15,362 nt of DNA from an uncultured bacterium (GTDB taxonomy: Bacteria > Cyanobacteriota > Vampirovibrionia > Gastranaerophilales > Gastranaerophilaceae), in NCBI GenBank assembly GCA_900553845.1, contig USEW01000024.1, forward strand, positions 1 through 15,362. Direction: 5' to 3'. Every line of letters starts with the position of its first letter. Positions within the stretch are counted from its first letter, which is position 1. Under the pieces are notes generated by a model. It was not told where the DNA came from, ran no database searches, and saw nothing but the letters and a program-made list of their open reading frames with translations. The translations under genes and the position numbers were made by a program. Shown piece after piece: positions 6,664 to 13,040 of this stretch.

Positions 6664-7187
6664 TTTATGTAGAATTAGATAATAATAAAGTAATAGGTTC
6701 AACATCAAATAAAAAAATAGCAAAAAATTTTAAAAATGTTATTACAACAAATTTTGATGATTATACACCAACAAATGACAAATACATCTATTTTGACGGT
6801 GCTATTATTCTAAATCCAAATTATGAAGCCCAAAAACTGATTTTGGCCAAAGAAGCCAAACAACAAGAAAACCTAGTAAAAGCAAATGAGGCAATTACAA
6901 ACGGATATGTCGTTTACAAAAATTGCAAGTTTGAAACAAGCACAGACAATCAAAGCAACATGACAGCAACTGCCAATTTAATGCAAGCACAAGGGATTGA
7001 AAGGACACCATGGCTAAGCAAAGACAATGTATCGCTTGAACTTACTTTAGAAGATTTTTTAAATATCGGGGCTTTGATTTTAGAGTTTAAAACCAATGTG
7101 TGGACAAATGATTATACAAACTTTGAATCTCAAATCGAAGCAGCACAAACAATTGAGGAAGTTGAAGATATATCTATTGAATACTAA
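6660..7187 (+). CDS. Tail-fibre partner with DUF4376-like domain
   Basis: A 175-residue protein overlapping the fibre 2 stop by 4 bp. The first 60 residues are short strands (IYVELDNNKVIGSTSNK, then YIYFDGAIILNPNYE). A charged helix follows at about 62-85. Residues 90-170 (GYVVYKNCKFETSTDNQSNM, then PWLSKDNVSLELTLEDF) match the DUF4376 type found in tail-fibre accessory proteins. It probably assists folding of, or is a component of, fibre 2. It is unlike the 71-residue partner of fibre 1, so each fibre has its own dedicated companion. A 26-bp gap separates it from the lysis genes. Confidence 0.65.
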   Translation: MIYVELDNNKVIGSTSNKKIAKNFKNVITTNFDDYTPTNDKYIYFDGAIILNPNYEAQKLILAKEAKQQENLVKANEAITNGYVVYKNCKFETSTDNQSNMTATANLMQAQGIERTPWLSKDNVSLELTLEDFLNIGALILEFKTNVWTNDYTNFESQIEAAQTIEEVEDISIEY

Positions 7188-7213
7188 TTAATTATTATGA
7201 AAGAAGTATTTAA

Positions 7214-7486
7214 ATGTTTAAATTATTACTAAAAAAATACGAAAAACAAATATACAAACTTGCTGATAGAGGTGTTAAGGAGGCTGAGATATTCATAGGA
7301 AGCGGTAAAGGTCAGCAGAAAAAACAAATGGCAATAGATTTTATTCTTAAATATTTGCCATTACCAATATGGCTTCAATGGCTTAAACCTGTTATTAATA
7401 ATACATTACATAAACTTATTGACAAAGCTATTGAGGAATGTGTTGAAAAGATGAATAAAACGCTATACAGTTTAAAAAAGGGTTAA
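7214..7486 (+). CDS. Holin-like protein (LL-H type C-terminal region)
   Basis: A 90-residue protein. RGVKEAEIFIGSGKGQQKKQ, then AIDFILKYL, matches the conserved stretch of LL-H-type phage holins, in which an alanine/lysine region ends in GSGKGxxKK. There is no clear N-terminal membrane helix. The only hydrophobic patch is around residues 45-65 (LKYLPLPIWLQWLKPVI), interrupted by prolines. The gene lies directly before a membrane/coiled-coil gene and an amidase, the usual lysis order. The ribosome-binding site is weak. Either the membrane part is supplied by the next gene product, or this is a reduced holin or a tail-end accessory. Confidence 0.5.
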   Translation: MFKLLLKKYEKQIYKLADRGVKEAEIFIGSGKGQQKKQMAIDFILKYLPLPIWLQWLKPVINNTLHKLIDKAIEECVEKMNKTLYSLKKG

Positions 7487-7487
7487 T

Positions 7488-7709
7488 ATGACCATAACGC
7501 ATGAATTTTTACTTGTTATTGTGATAAATATATTATCTGCAGGTATATTTATTGGTGGATTGTCTATGTCGATAAAATTTATTGAGGAACAGATAAGAAG
7601 ACTTGAAGAAAAACAAGACAAGCACAATAACCTTATTGAACGTATGGTTAAAGTTGAAGAGTCAACAAAATCAGCACATCACAGAATTGATATTATAAAA
7701 GGGGAATGA
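7488..7709 (+). CDS. Small membrane protein with coiled coil (XhlA-like lysis accessory)
   Basis: A 73-residue protein, 1 bp after the previous stop. Residues 5-27 form one hydrophobic helix (LLVIVINILSAGIFIGGL). Residues 29-70 are a charged coiled coil with KQDKHNNLIERMVKVEE and AHHRID, the pattern of small phage lysis proteins of the XhlA or hemolysin group. In typical XhlA the membrane helix is C-terminal; here it is N-terminal. Its TGA overlaps an ATG of the amidase frame. It probably works with the neighbouring holin-like protein at the inner membrane. Confidence 0.55.
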   Translation: MTITHEFLLVIVINILSAGIFIGGLSMSIKFIEEQIRRLEEKQDKHNNLIERMVKVEESTKSAHHRIDIIKGE

Positions 7710-7711
7710 AA

Positions 7712-8194
7712 ATGAATAAAATAATAATTCATTGGACAGCGGGCGGATGGTTTCCAAACGCAATAGATAAAGAACATTACCACTTTTTAATAGACAAAAA
7801 CGGCAAAACAATAAACGGCAAATTTAAAGTTGAGGACAACGAAAATTGTTATGACGGCAAGTATGCTGCTCATTGTGGCGGTGGTAATACTGGGTCAATA
7901 GGCGTTGCAATGTGTGGTATGTTTAATTTTAAAAATTCGAAAAATGTTGGCCCATATCCATTAACAAAAGTTCAATGTGAAGCTTGTTTCAAGCTTGTTG
8001 CACAATTGTGTAAAAAATATTTAATAAATGTAAACAATGTTTTAACACATTATGAATTTGGTTTATCACATCCAAACACATCATCTGTTGGAAAAATTGA
8101 TATAATCTACCTCCCTGCTTATTCTGAAATAAAGCAAAATGAAATAGGTGAGTTTATTAGAAATAAAGTTAGGTGGTATTTAACAAAAATATAA
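7712..8194 (+). CDS. N-acetylmuramoyl-L-alanine amidase (Amidase_2 endolysin)
   Basis: A 160-residue protein. The second of two close ATGs (7712) is placed best relative to AAAAGGGG; the first (7706) overlaps that site. HWTAG (His7) and LTHYEF (His113) supply zinc ligands, and GKID (Lys128, Asp130) matches the C-terminal GK-x-D motif of Amidase_2, the T7 lysozyme/PGRP fold. HYHFLID at 22-28 is the usual second strand. The enzyme cuts between muramic acid and L-alanine in peptidoglycan to release phage or tail particles. There is no signal peptide and no separate wall-binding domain, so export depends on the holin. It is the last phage gene and is followed by a strong terminator. Confidence 0.92.
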   Translation: MNKIIIHWTAGGWFPNAIDKEHYHFLIDKNGKTINGKFKVEDNENCYDGKYAAHCGGGNTGSIGVAMCGMFNFKNSKNVGPYPLTKVQCEACFKLVAQLCKKYLINVNNVLTHYEFGLSHPNTSSVGKIDIIYLPAYSEIKQNEIGEFIRNKVRWYLTKI

Positions 8195-8237
8195 TTTTTC
8201 CTTTTCCTCACTATGTATTTACCCACATATATATAAA

Positions 8238-8272
8238 TCCCCCGTCCAATTTTAGGTCGGGGGAATTTTTTT
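8238..8272 (+). terminator. Strong intrinsic terminator after the lysis genes
   Basis: TCCCCCGTCC (8238-8247) pairs with GGTCGGGGGA (8255-8264) with one mismatch, followed by T7 (8266-8272). It closes the tail and lysis transcription unit. Confidence 0.9.
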
Positions 8273-8279
8273 ATTAAAA

Positions 8280-8301
8280 AAATGCTCACAAAATGCTCAC
8301 A
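8280..8301. repeat. Tandem 11-bp repeat, likely integrase arm-type sites
   Basis: AAATGCTCACA occurs twice head to tail at 8280-8290 and 8291-8301. Short tandem repeats of this kind beside an attachment core are the arm-type binding sites of Tn916/phage-type tyrosine integrases. No integrase is in the window to confirm it. Confidence 0.55.
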
Positions 8302-8305
8302 AAAA

Positions 8306-8400
8306 TTATAAACTTTATAAAAATCATAAAAATTATAAAATCAAATTTATTGATTTTATGCGGTTTTATAAACTTTATAAATATTATAAAAATTATTAAA
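8306..8400. repeat. 35-bp direct repeat pair around a 10-bp dyad
   Basis: The block at 8306-8340 is repeated at 8366-8400 with 3 mismatches; the first 16 bp, TTATAAACTTTATAAA, are identical, and the offset is 60 bp. Between and partly overlapping them, ATAAAATCAA (8335-8344) is the inverted complement of TTGATTTTAT (8350-8359). This could be the accessory (bending-protein or integrase-arm) part of the attachment site. Confidence 0.6.
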
Positions 8401-8415
8401 GACATTATTTTCATC

Positions 8416-8458
8416 CTTTCACGGTGTAGACAGGGATTCGAATTCCCTTGAGGGTACT
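8416..8458 (+). other. 3' half of a tRNA-Glu(TTC) gene: attachment-site scar (putative attR)
   Basis: CTTTCAC (8416-8422) is the anticodon loop of tRNA-Glu, with anticodon TTC at 8418-8420. It is followed by stem strand GGTGT, AGAC, and a T arm AGGGA-TTCGAAT-TCCCT. The sequence upstream (ACATTATTTTCAT) does not pair with GGTGT, so the 5' half of the gene is absent. The T-stem pair next to the loop is A-T instead of the near-universal G-C, and CCA is not encoded, which fits a displaced, non-functional 3' half. Phages and islands commonly integrate into the anticodon or T-arm part of tRNA genes and leave such a half on the far side. Confidence 0.7.
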
Positions 8459-8474
8459 ATATATTATTTAAAAT

Positions 8475-8514
8475 CTCCTTAAAGTGCAAATTAAACTTTT
8501 AAAGGAGTTTTTTT
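8475..8514 (+). terminator. Intrinsic terminator downstream of the tRNA half
   Basis: CTCCTT (8475-8480) pairs with AAGGAG (8502-8507), extended by AAAG/CTTT beyond a small bulge, and followed by T7 (8508-8514). It was probably the original terminator of the host tRNA gene. Confidence 0.75.
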
Positions 8515-8641
8515 ATTTAAGTTTAAAGTTTGAATATTTATATTTTTGACGACATATTAATGGTAATCTTTTGAGTCTTCTTGATTATTTTAAGAATTAA
8601 AAACTTTCCTTGTTTAAAGAAAATTTTTGTTATCTTCTAAA

Positions 8642-8672
8642 TTGACTGATTGACCAATGTTTATTGTATATT
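8642..8672 (+). promoter_or_regulatory. Possible promoter of the cupin-hcp unit
   Basis: TTGACT (8642-8647) and TATATT (8667-8672) are separated by 19 bp. ATTGAC is directly repeated at 8641-8646 and 8649-8654, and CAAT-N4-ATTG (8655-8666) forms a short dyad in the spacer. Either may be a regulator site, but neither matches a consensus I can name with confidence. Confidence 0.4.
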
Positions 8673-8722
8673 ATCCAGGTTAATATTTAATTAAAATATT
8701 TAAACAAAATTAGGAGGAAATA

Positions 8723-9028
8723 ATGTTTTATAATGTATTGAAAGCTAAAGATTTAGCAAGTTACGAAAATAACAAATTCGAGCGAAATGTTTTAATTGAA
8801 AACAAAAATAGTTCTTTATCCGTAGTCGCATTAAAAAAAAATGAAATTATTGACACTCATACATCAGCTTGTGATGCTGCTTGTTATCTTCTTGAAGGAA
8901 AAATCGAAATGCATTTTAATGCACAAAAATTTACTTTAAATAAAGATGAAATGCTATTATTTAAAAAGGATGAAGAACATAAAGTTTTTGCAATTGAAAG
9001 TAGTAAATTTTTATTAATTAAAATATAA
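8723..9028 (+). CDS. Small cupin-domain protein
   Basis: A 101-residue protein with an AGGAGG ribosome-binding site. It is a single cupin barrel: IIDTHTSACDAACYLLEGKIEMHF (residues 42-65) covers cupin motif 1, with a His-Thr-Ser start and the G-x-hydrophobic end, and MLLFKKDEEHKVFAI (about 76-93) covers motif 2 with its His. The usual second metal-binding His of motif 1 appears to be replaced within the TSACDAACY segment (two Cys nearby), so the metal site may be altered or thiol-based. It lies 91 bp before hcp with no terminator between, so the two are probably co-transcribed and this is a stress-linked accessory. The substrate is unknown. Confidence 0.75.
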   Translation: MFYNVLKAKDLASYENNKFERNVLIENKNSSLSVVALKKNEIIDTHTSACDAACYLLEGKIEMHFNAQKFTLNKDEMLLFKKDEEHKVFAIESSKFLLIKI

Positions 9029-9119
9029 ATAATGTTGATTAGTACTGCTTTTTATATATAATAACAAAGAACAGATAAATATTTTTAATTTTAGTAATGA
9101 AAGGAAATATTTGATAAAT

Positions 9120-10649
9120 ATGTTTTGTTTTCAATGTGAACAAACAGCAAATGGGCAAGGTTGCATAAAATATGGTGTTTGTGGTAAAACACCTCAAACT
9201 TCGAATTTTCAGGATTTGTTAACAAATTCATTAATTGAACTTGCAAATTGCTCACAAAAAAACGATAAAAATATAAGACTCATTATAGACGGTCTTTTTG
9301 TTACGATTACAAATGTTAATTTTGATGATGATTATATAACAAAATATATTGATGAAGTTAAAAAAAATATAGGCTGTGATAAAAAATTTGATATTAAAAC
9401 TGTTTGGGAAGCAAATGAAGACATACGAAGTTTAAAATCTTTAGTACTTTTTGGATTAAAAGGAATAGCAGCTTATGCCCATCATGCTTATGTTTTAGGA
9501 TATTCTGATGCTGATGTAAATAATTTCTTTTATGAAGCATTAACATCTATTTCAAAAGATCTATCAATAGATGACATGCTTGCTTTAGTTTTAAAAACAG
9601 GTGAGATTAACTTAAAATGTATGGAATTGCTTGATAAAGCAAACACTCAAACTTATGGCAATCCAAATCCAACAAAAGTAAGTACAAATATCGAAAAAGG
9701 TCCGTTTATTGTGATAACGGGACATGATTTACACGATTTAGAGTTACTTTTAAAGCAAACAGAAGGTAAAGGCATAAATATTTATACCCACAGTGAAATG
9801 TTGCCCTCTCATGCTTATCCAAAGTTAAAAAAATATTCCCACTTAAAAGGGAATTATGGCACTGCTTGGCAAAATCAACAAAAAGAATTTGAAAATATTC
9901 CTGCCCCAATATTATTTACAACAAATTGCATAATGCCAGTTAAAGAAAGCTATAAAGATAGAGTGTATACAACATCTATTGTTAGCTATCCTGAAATAAA
10001 CCATATTGATGAAAACAAAGATTTTACTCCAATTATTAATAAAGCAATAGAACTTGGAGGCTATAAAGAAGATAAAAAAATGACAGGTATTAATGGAGGT
10101 GACACTTTAACTGTCGGTTTTGGACACAACACCGTTTTGCAAGTTGCTCCTAAAGTTATTGAAGCAATTAAATCAGGTGATATAAAACATATATTTTTAG
10201 TTGGTGGATGCGATGGCGCGAAACCCGGACGTAATTATTATACTGAATTTGTAAAACAAACTCCAAAAGATACTTTAATTTTAACACTTGCTTGTGGAAA
10301 ATATAGATTTAATGACCTTGATTTAGGTGACATAAATGGCATTGCTAGACTTCTTGATATGGGACAATGCAACGATGCTTATAGTGCTATTAAAGTTTCG
10401 ACTGAACTTGCAAAAGCTTTTAATTGTGATGTTAATGATTTACCACTATCACTTATTTTATCTTGGTATGAACAAAAGGCAGTATGTATACTTTTAACAC
10501 TTCTGTATTTAGGTATAAAAAACATTAAACTTGGTCCAACAATGCCTGCTTTTGTATCGAAAAATGTTTTAAATATTTTAGTTGAAAAATTTAATATTTC
10601 ACCAATAACCACACCAGTTGATGATTTAAATGAAATATTATCTCAATAA
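9120..10649 (+). CDS. hcp: Hybrid-cluster protein (hydroxylamine reductase / NO-stress protein)
   Basis: A 509-residue iron-sulfur protein. The N-terminal cluster motif is Cys3, Cys6, Cys15, Cys21 (CX2CX8CX5C). The hybrid Fe-S-O cluster ligands are all present: His202 (GHDLHDL), Glu226 (HSEMLP), Cys270 (TTNC), Cys364 (VGGCDG), Cys392 (LACGKYRF), Cys417 (GQCNDA) and Glu451 (WYEQKA). Hcp proteins reduce nitric oxide or hydroxylamine in the cytoplasm of anaerobes and counter nitrosative stress. The protein is about 40 residues shorter than the well-studied Desulfovibrio form, the whole loss lying between the Cys motif and His202. The start is ATG 9120 or the in-frame TTG 9111; the AAGGA at 9101-9105 is nearer ideal spacing for TTG. 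No hcr reductase gene is adjacent. Confidence 0.95.
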   Translation: MFCFQCEQTANGQGCIKYGVCGKTPQTSNFQDLLTNSLIELANCSQKNDKNIRLIIDGLFVTITNVNFDDDYITKYIDEVKKNIGCDKKFDIKTVWEANEDIRSLKSLVLFGLKGIAAYAHHAYVLGYSDADVNNFFYEALTSISKDLSIDDMLALVLKTGEINLKCMELLDKANTQTYGNPNPTKVSTNIEKGPFIVITGHDLHDLELLLKQTEGKGINIYTHSEMLPSHAYPKLKKYSHLKGNYGTAWQNQQKEFENIPAPILFTTNCIMPVKESYKDRVYTTSIVSYPEINHIDENKDFTPIINKAIELGGYKEDKKMTGINGGDTLTVGFGHNTVLQVAPKVIEAIKSGDIKHIFLVGGCDGAKPGRNYYTEFVKQTPKDTLILTLACGKYRFNDLDLGDINGIARLLDMGQCNDAYSAIKVSTELAKAFNCDVNDLPLSLILSWYEQKAVCILLTLLYLGIKNIKLGPTMPAFVSKNVLNILVEKFNISPITTPVDDLNEILSQ

Positions 10650-10659
10650 AATATGTTTT

Positions 10660-11079
10660 TTAACAAGCAACTTCATTTTTAGTAAGACTGTTATTCATAG
10701 GATTCCAACTGTCTTTTAAATTATTTTTAATCAAATTCTGGTAAAATTTTTCTTTATATTCAAGCAGATCTAACTGTTTTTTAATTTCTTCCATTTGCTT
10801 AAGTGCTTTTGCTTTTGTACTTTGAATTATGCCAAAACGTTCTTTTATTGTTGAATCTCCTGCTATGCATAAATCAATATAACGTTTTATTGATTTATTA
10901 TCTGTACCAACTGAACGAAGACACTTTACTATTTTAACCCAGTTTAAATCGTCATCTGAAAAAAGACGAATATTATTTTCGTTTCTTTTTATAAAAGGAA
11001 ATAAACCGCTTTTTGCCCAAAAACGAAGGGTATGCTCAGAGATATCCATTTTTTTCGCAACTTCTTTAATTGTGTACAT
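10660..11079 (-). CDS. MerR-family regulator, AdhR/NmlR-like
   Basis: A 139-residue protein. Residues 1-70 are a MerR winged helix (YTIKEVAKKMDISEHTLRFW, NENNIRLFSDDDLNWVK). They are followed by a dimerisation coiled coil (about 78-118, KALKQMEEIKKQLDLLEYKE). The segment DLNWVKIVKCLRSVGT is characteristic of AdhR/NmlR regulators, and Cys53 falls where AdhR carries its aldehyde- or quinone-sensing cysteine. AAAGGA lies 9 nt before the ATG. The gene is divergent from the exporter, whose promoter has MerR architecture and the family's half-site, and it converges on hcp with a 10-bp gap and no clear terminator. It probably activates the exporter operon in response to an electrophile; the ligand is inference. 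Confidence 0.88.
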   Translation of the reverse strand: MYTIKEVAKKMDISEHTLRFWAKSGLFPFIKRNENNIRLFSDDDLNWVKIVKCLRSVGTDNKSIKRYIDLCIAGDSTIKERFGIIQSTKAKALKQMEEIKKQLDLLEYKEKFYQNLIKNNLKDSWNPMNNSLTKNEVAC

Positions 11080-11115
11080 ATTTCTTAATCCTTTTTAACT
11101 TTTATAATAAAAAAT

Positions 11116-11146
11116 TTGACTTAGAGTAACTATCAATGCATATACT
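11116..11146 (+). promoter_or_regulatory. MerR-type promoter/operator for the exporter
   Basis: TTGACT (-35, 11116-11121) and TATACT (-10, 11141-11146) are separated by exactly 19 bp, the over-long spacer that MerR-family activators correct by twisting DNA. CTTAGAGT (11120-11127) overlaps the -35 and is the half-site known for AdhR/NmlR-type operators; the right half (ACTATCAA, 11129-11136) is degenerate against ACTCTAAG. Transcription should begin near 11153. Confidence 0.75.
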
Positions 11147-11180
11147 GTTATTATTACACAAGTTGAGAAGTTTTAAAAGT

Positions 11181-12137
11181 ATGAAAATAACACAAAAAAA
11201 ATTATTTTTTATATGCAATTTATGCTTATTTGCCTCAGCATTTATAGCTGGATTATCATTTGTTGCACAAAAATCAGGTATGGAATATATGGGACCGTTT
11301 ACTTTTAACGCAGTAAGATGTTTTTTGGGTGCAGTCTGTCTTTTGCCTTTAATTTTATTTAATGATAAAAAACATCCACACAAAAAAAGCCATTCACAGA
11401 AATTAACGCTTATTAAAGGTTCAATAATTTCAGGCATAATACTTTTTATTGCACTTTCAATTAACCAGTATGCAATGATATATTCCCAAGCCGGGAAAGC
11501 AGGGTTTATTACATCTTTATATATTATTTTTGTACCTATTATTTCTTTATTTTTAAAAGAAAAGATAAAACCTAATGTAGTTATAAGTATAATTCTTTCA
11601 GTTATAGGGCTTTATTTATTATGCGTAAAAGAGAGTTTAAGATTTGAATTTTATGATATATTTTTAACATTAAGCGCGTTTTTCTTTTCAATACATTTGC
11701 TTGTTTTAAGCCATTATTCAACAAAATGCAGCACAATGAAACTTTCAAGCCTACAGTTTTTGACAGTAGGCATATTGTCACTTCCATTTATGTTTATTTT
11801 TGAAACTCCGCTTTTATCTTCAATATTGGCTGGGTACAAACCTTTACTATTTGCCGGAGTTATTGTAACAGGTGTTGCTTATACTTTACAGTTGTTTGGC
11901 TATAAGGCAGTAAAACCAGTTTTAGCAACGCTTATTCTAAGTAGTGAAGCTATTTTTGCTGTTTTGGGTGGAATGGTTCTGCTTAACGAAACTTTAAATT
12001 TTTACGAATTTTTAGGATGCATTCTTATGGCATCGGCTATTATTTTATCTCAAATAGATTTTAAAAATATAATTAACAGAAAAAATATGGTTAAGGAGAT
12101 TATCTATGAAAAAGTTAGTTCAAAACAAAACGTTTGA
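11181..12137 (+). CDS. EamA-family (DMT) exporter
   Basis: A 318-residue membrane protein with ten hydrophobic helices in two EamA repeats (roughly residues 8-145 and 160-300). Repeat 1 begins LCLFASAFIAGLSFVAQK and includes the conserved FTFNAVRCFLGAVCLLP. Repeat 2 ends LILSSEAIFAVLGGMVLLNE with a final GCILMASAIILSQ, the DMT signature. The family exports metabolites or drugs using the proton gradient; the substrate is unknown. An in-frame ATG at 11136 lies inside the promoter spacer and cannot be in the transcript, so 11181 is chosen (TGAGAAG at 11164-11170). The 3' end overlaps the DUF3737 gene by 32 bp, so both should follow the MerR promoter. Confidence 0.85.
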   Translation: MKITQKKLFFICNLCLFASAFIAGLSFVAQKSGMEYMGPFTFNAVRCFLGAVCLLPLILFNDKKHPHKKSHSQKLTLIKGSIISGIILFIALSINQYAMIYSQAGKAGFITSLYIIFVPIISLFLKEKIKPNVVISIILSVIGLYLLCVKESLRFEFYDIFLTLSAFFFSIHLLVLSHYSTKCSTMKLSSLQFLTVGILSLPFMFIFETPLLSSILAGYKPLLFAGVIVTGVAYTLQLFGYKAVKPVLATLILSSEAIFAVLGGMVLLNETLNFYEFLGCILMASAIILSQIDFKNIINRKNMVKEIIYEKVSSKQNV

Positions 12138-12966
12138 TGAAGAAAGAGCATTATACAATATTAATGATGCTCAAATTATTAATTGTAATTTTGAAGGACC
12201 AATGGATGGTGAATCTGTTTTAAAAGAATGTAGAGATTATAATGTTATTGATTGTTCTTTTTCGCTTCGATATCCCATGTGGCATGGTGAAAACTTTTCA
12301 CTTATAAATTCAAAAATGGATGAAAAAACTCGGGCTCCCATATGGTATTCAAAAAATGGAAATATTGAAAATTCTAAAATATATGGAATAAAATGCATTC
12401 GTGAATGCGAGAATATTATAATCAAAAAGTGTAATATTAACTCATCAGAATTTGGTTGGAAGTCGGATAATTTAAAAATATATGATACACATATAATTTC
12501 CGAATATTTTCTTTTTGATTCAAAAAATATTGAAATAAAAAATATAAATATGAAAGGGAAATATTCTTTTCAATATATTGAAAATTTAAACATAAAAGAT
12601 TCTTATCTTGATACAAAAGATGCATTCTGGCACAGTAAAAATATAATTGTCGAAAATAGTTATGTTAAAGGTGAGTATTTAGGTTGGTTTTCCCAAAATT
12701 TGACCCTTGTTAACTGTAAGATTATAGGTACCCAGCCTTTGTGCTATTGCAAAAATTTGAAACTTATTGATTGCACAATGGAAAATACCGATTTATCATT
12801 TGAATACTCAGACGTTGATGCCAAAATTAAAGGCAGCATTATGTCAGTTAAAAATCCAAAATCCGGCATTATTGAAGCTGATATGGTAGATGAAATTATT
12901 ATGGAAAAAGATGTAGTTATGGAATGTAATGGCACAGTTAAAATCCGCAAAAAAGTAGCTGTTTAA
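12106..12966 (+). CDS. DUF3737 protein, right-handed beta-helix type
   Basis: A 286-residue cytoplasmic-looking protein with AAGGAG before the ATG. It is built from about ten imperfect repeats of 20-23 residues of the form 'xxIENSKIYG / NIIIKKCNINS / NIEIKNINMKG / NLTLVNCKIIG', each ending in a short strand with hydrophobic-N-hydrophobic spacing. Conserved landmarks include RYPMWHGENF, APIWYSKNGNIENSK and FWHSKNIIVENS, which I recognise from DUF3737, a family widespread in gut Firmicutes and lactobacilli without an assigned function. The fold is that of parallel beta-helices, which often bind or remodel polysaccharide, but no catalytic set is evident. Translation is coupled to the exporter by overlap. 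Linkage to an exporter and an electrophile-type regulator is the only functional clue. Confidence 0.8.
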   Translation: MKKLVQNKTFDEERALYNINDAQIINCNFEGPMDGESVLKECRDYNVIDCSFSLRYPMWHGENFSLINSKMDEKTRAPIWYSKNGNIENSKIYGIKCIRECENIIIKKCNINSSEFGWKSDNLKIYDTHIISEYFLFDSKNIEIKNINMKGKYSFQYIENLNIKDSYLDTKDAFWHSKNIIVENSYVKGEYLGWFSQNLTLVNCKIIGTQPLCYCKNLKLIDCTMENTDLSFEYSDVDAKIKGSIMSVKNPKSGIIEADMVDEIIMEKDVVMECNGTVKIRKKVAV

Positions 12967-12983
12967 AATTATAGCTGTAAAAT

Positions 12984-13022
12984 AAAAAAGGAAGCAAAAA
13001 GTTTATTTTTGCTTCCTTTTTT
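12984..13022. terminator. Bidirectional intrinsic terminator
   Basis: AAAAAAGGAAGCAAAAA (12984-13000) and its complement (13006-13022) form a 17-bp perfect stem with loop GTTTA. The A and T runs on either side let it work for both the DUF3737 gene on + and the convergent DXS-like gene on -. Confidence 0.92.
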
Positions 13023-13040
13023 TTGATAACTTAAAAAATA

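Noticed and set aside
8281..8400. CRISPR array
   Set aside because: There are only two copies of each repeat, with AT-rich, related spacing and no cas genes; an attachment-site explanation fits better.
8416..8458. Functional tRNA gene
   Set aside because: Only the anticodon-loop-to-3' half is present; the D arm, acceptor 5' strand and anticodon 5' stem strand are missing and the T stem is altered.
8641..8672. FNR or HcpR operator upstream of cupin-hcp
   Set aside because: TTGACTGATTGACCAA has TTG and CAA ends but poor symmetry; it does not match TTGAT-N4-ATCAA well enough to name a regulator.
9706..9909. Minus-strand reading frame inside hcp
   Set aside because: It is fully contained in the antisense of a strongly supported gene and has no start signal.
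12237..12950. Three minus-strand reading frames opposite DUF3737
   Set aside because: They are antisense products of a repetitive AT-rich gene without start signals or recognisable features.
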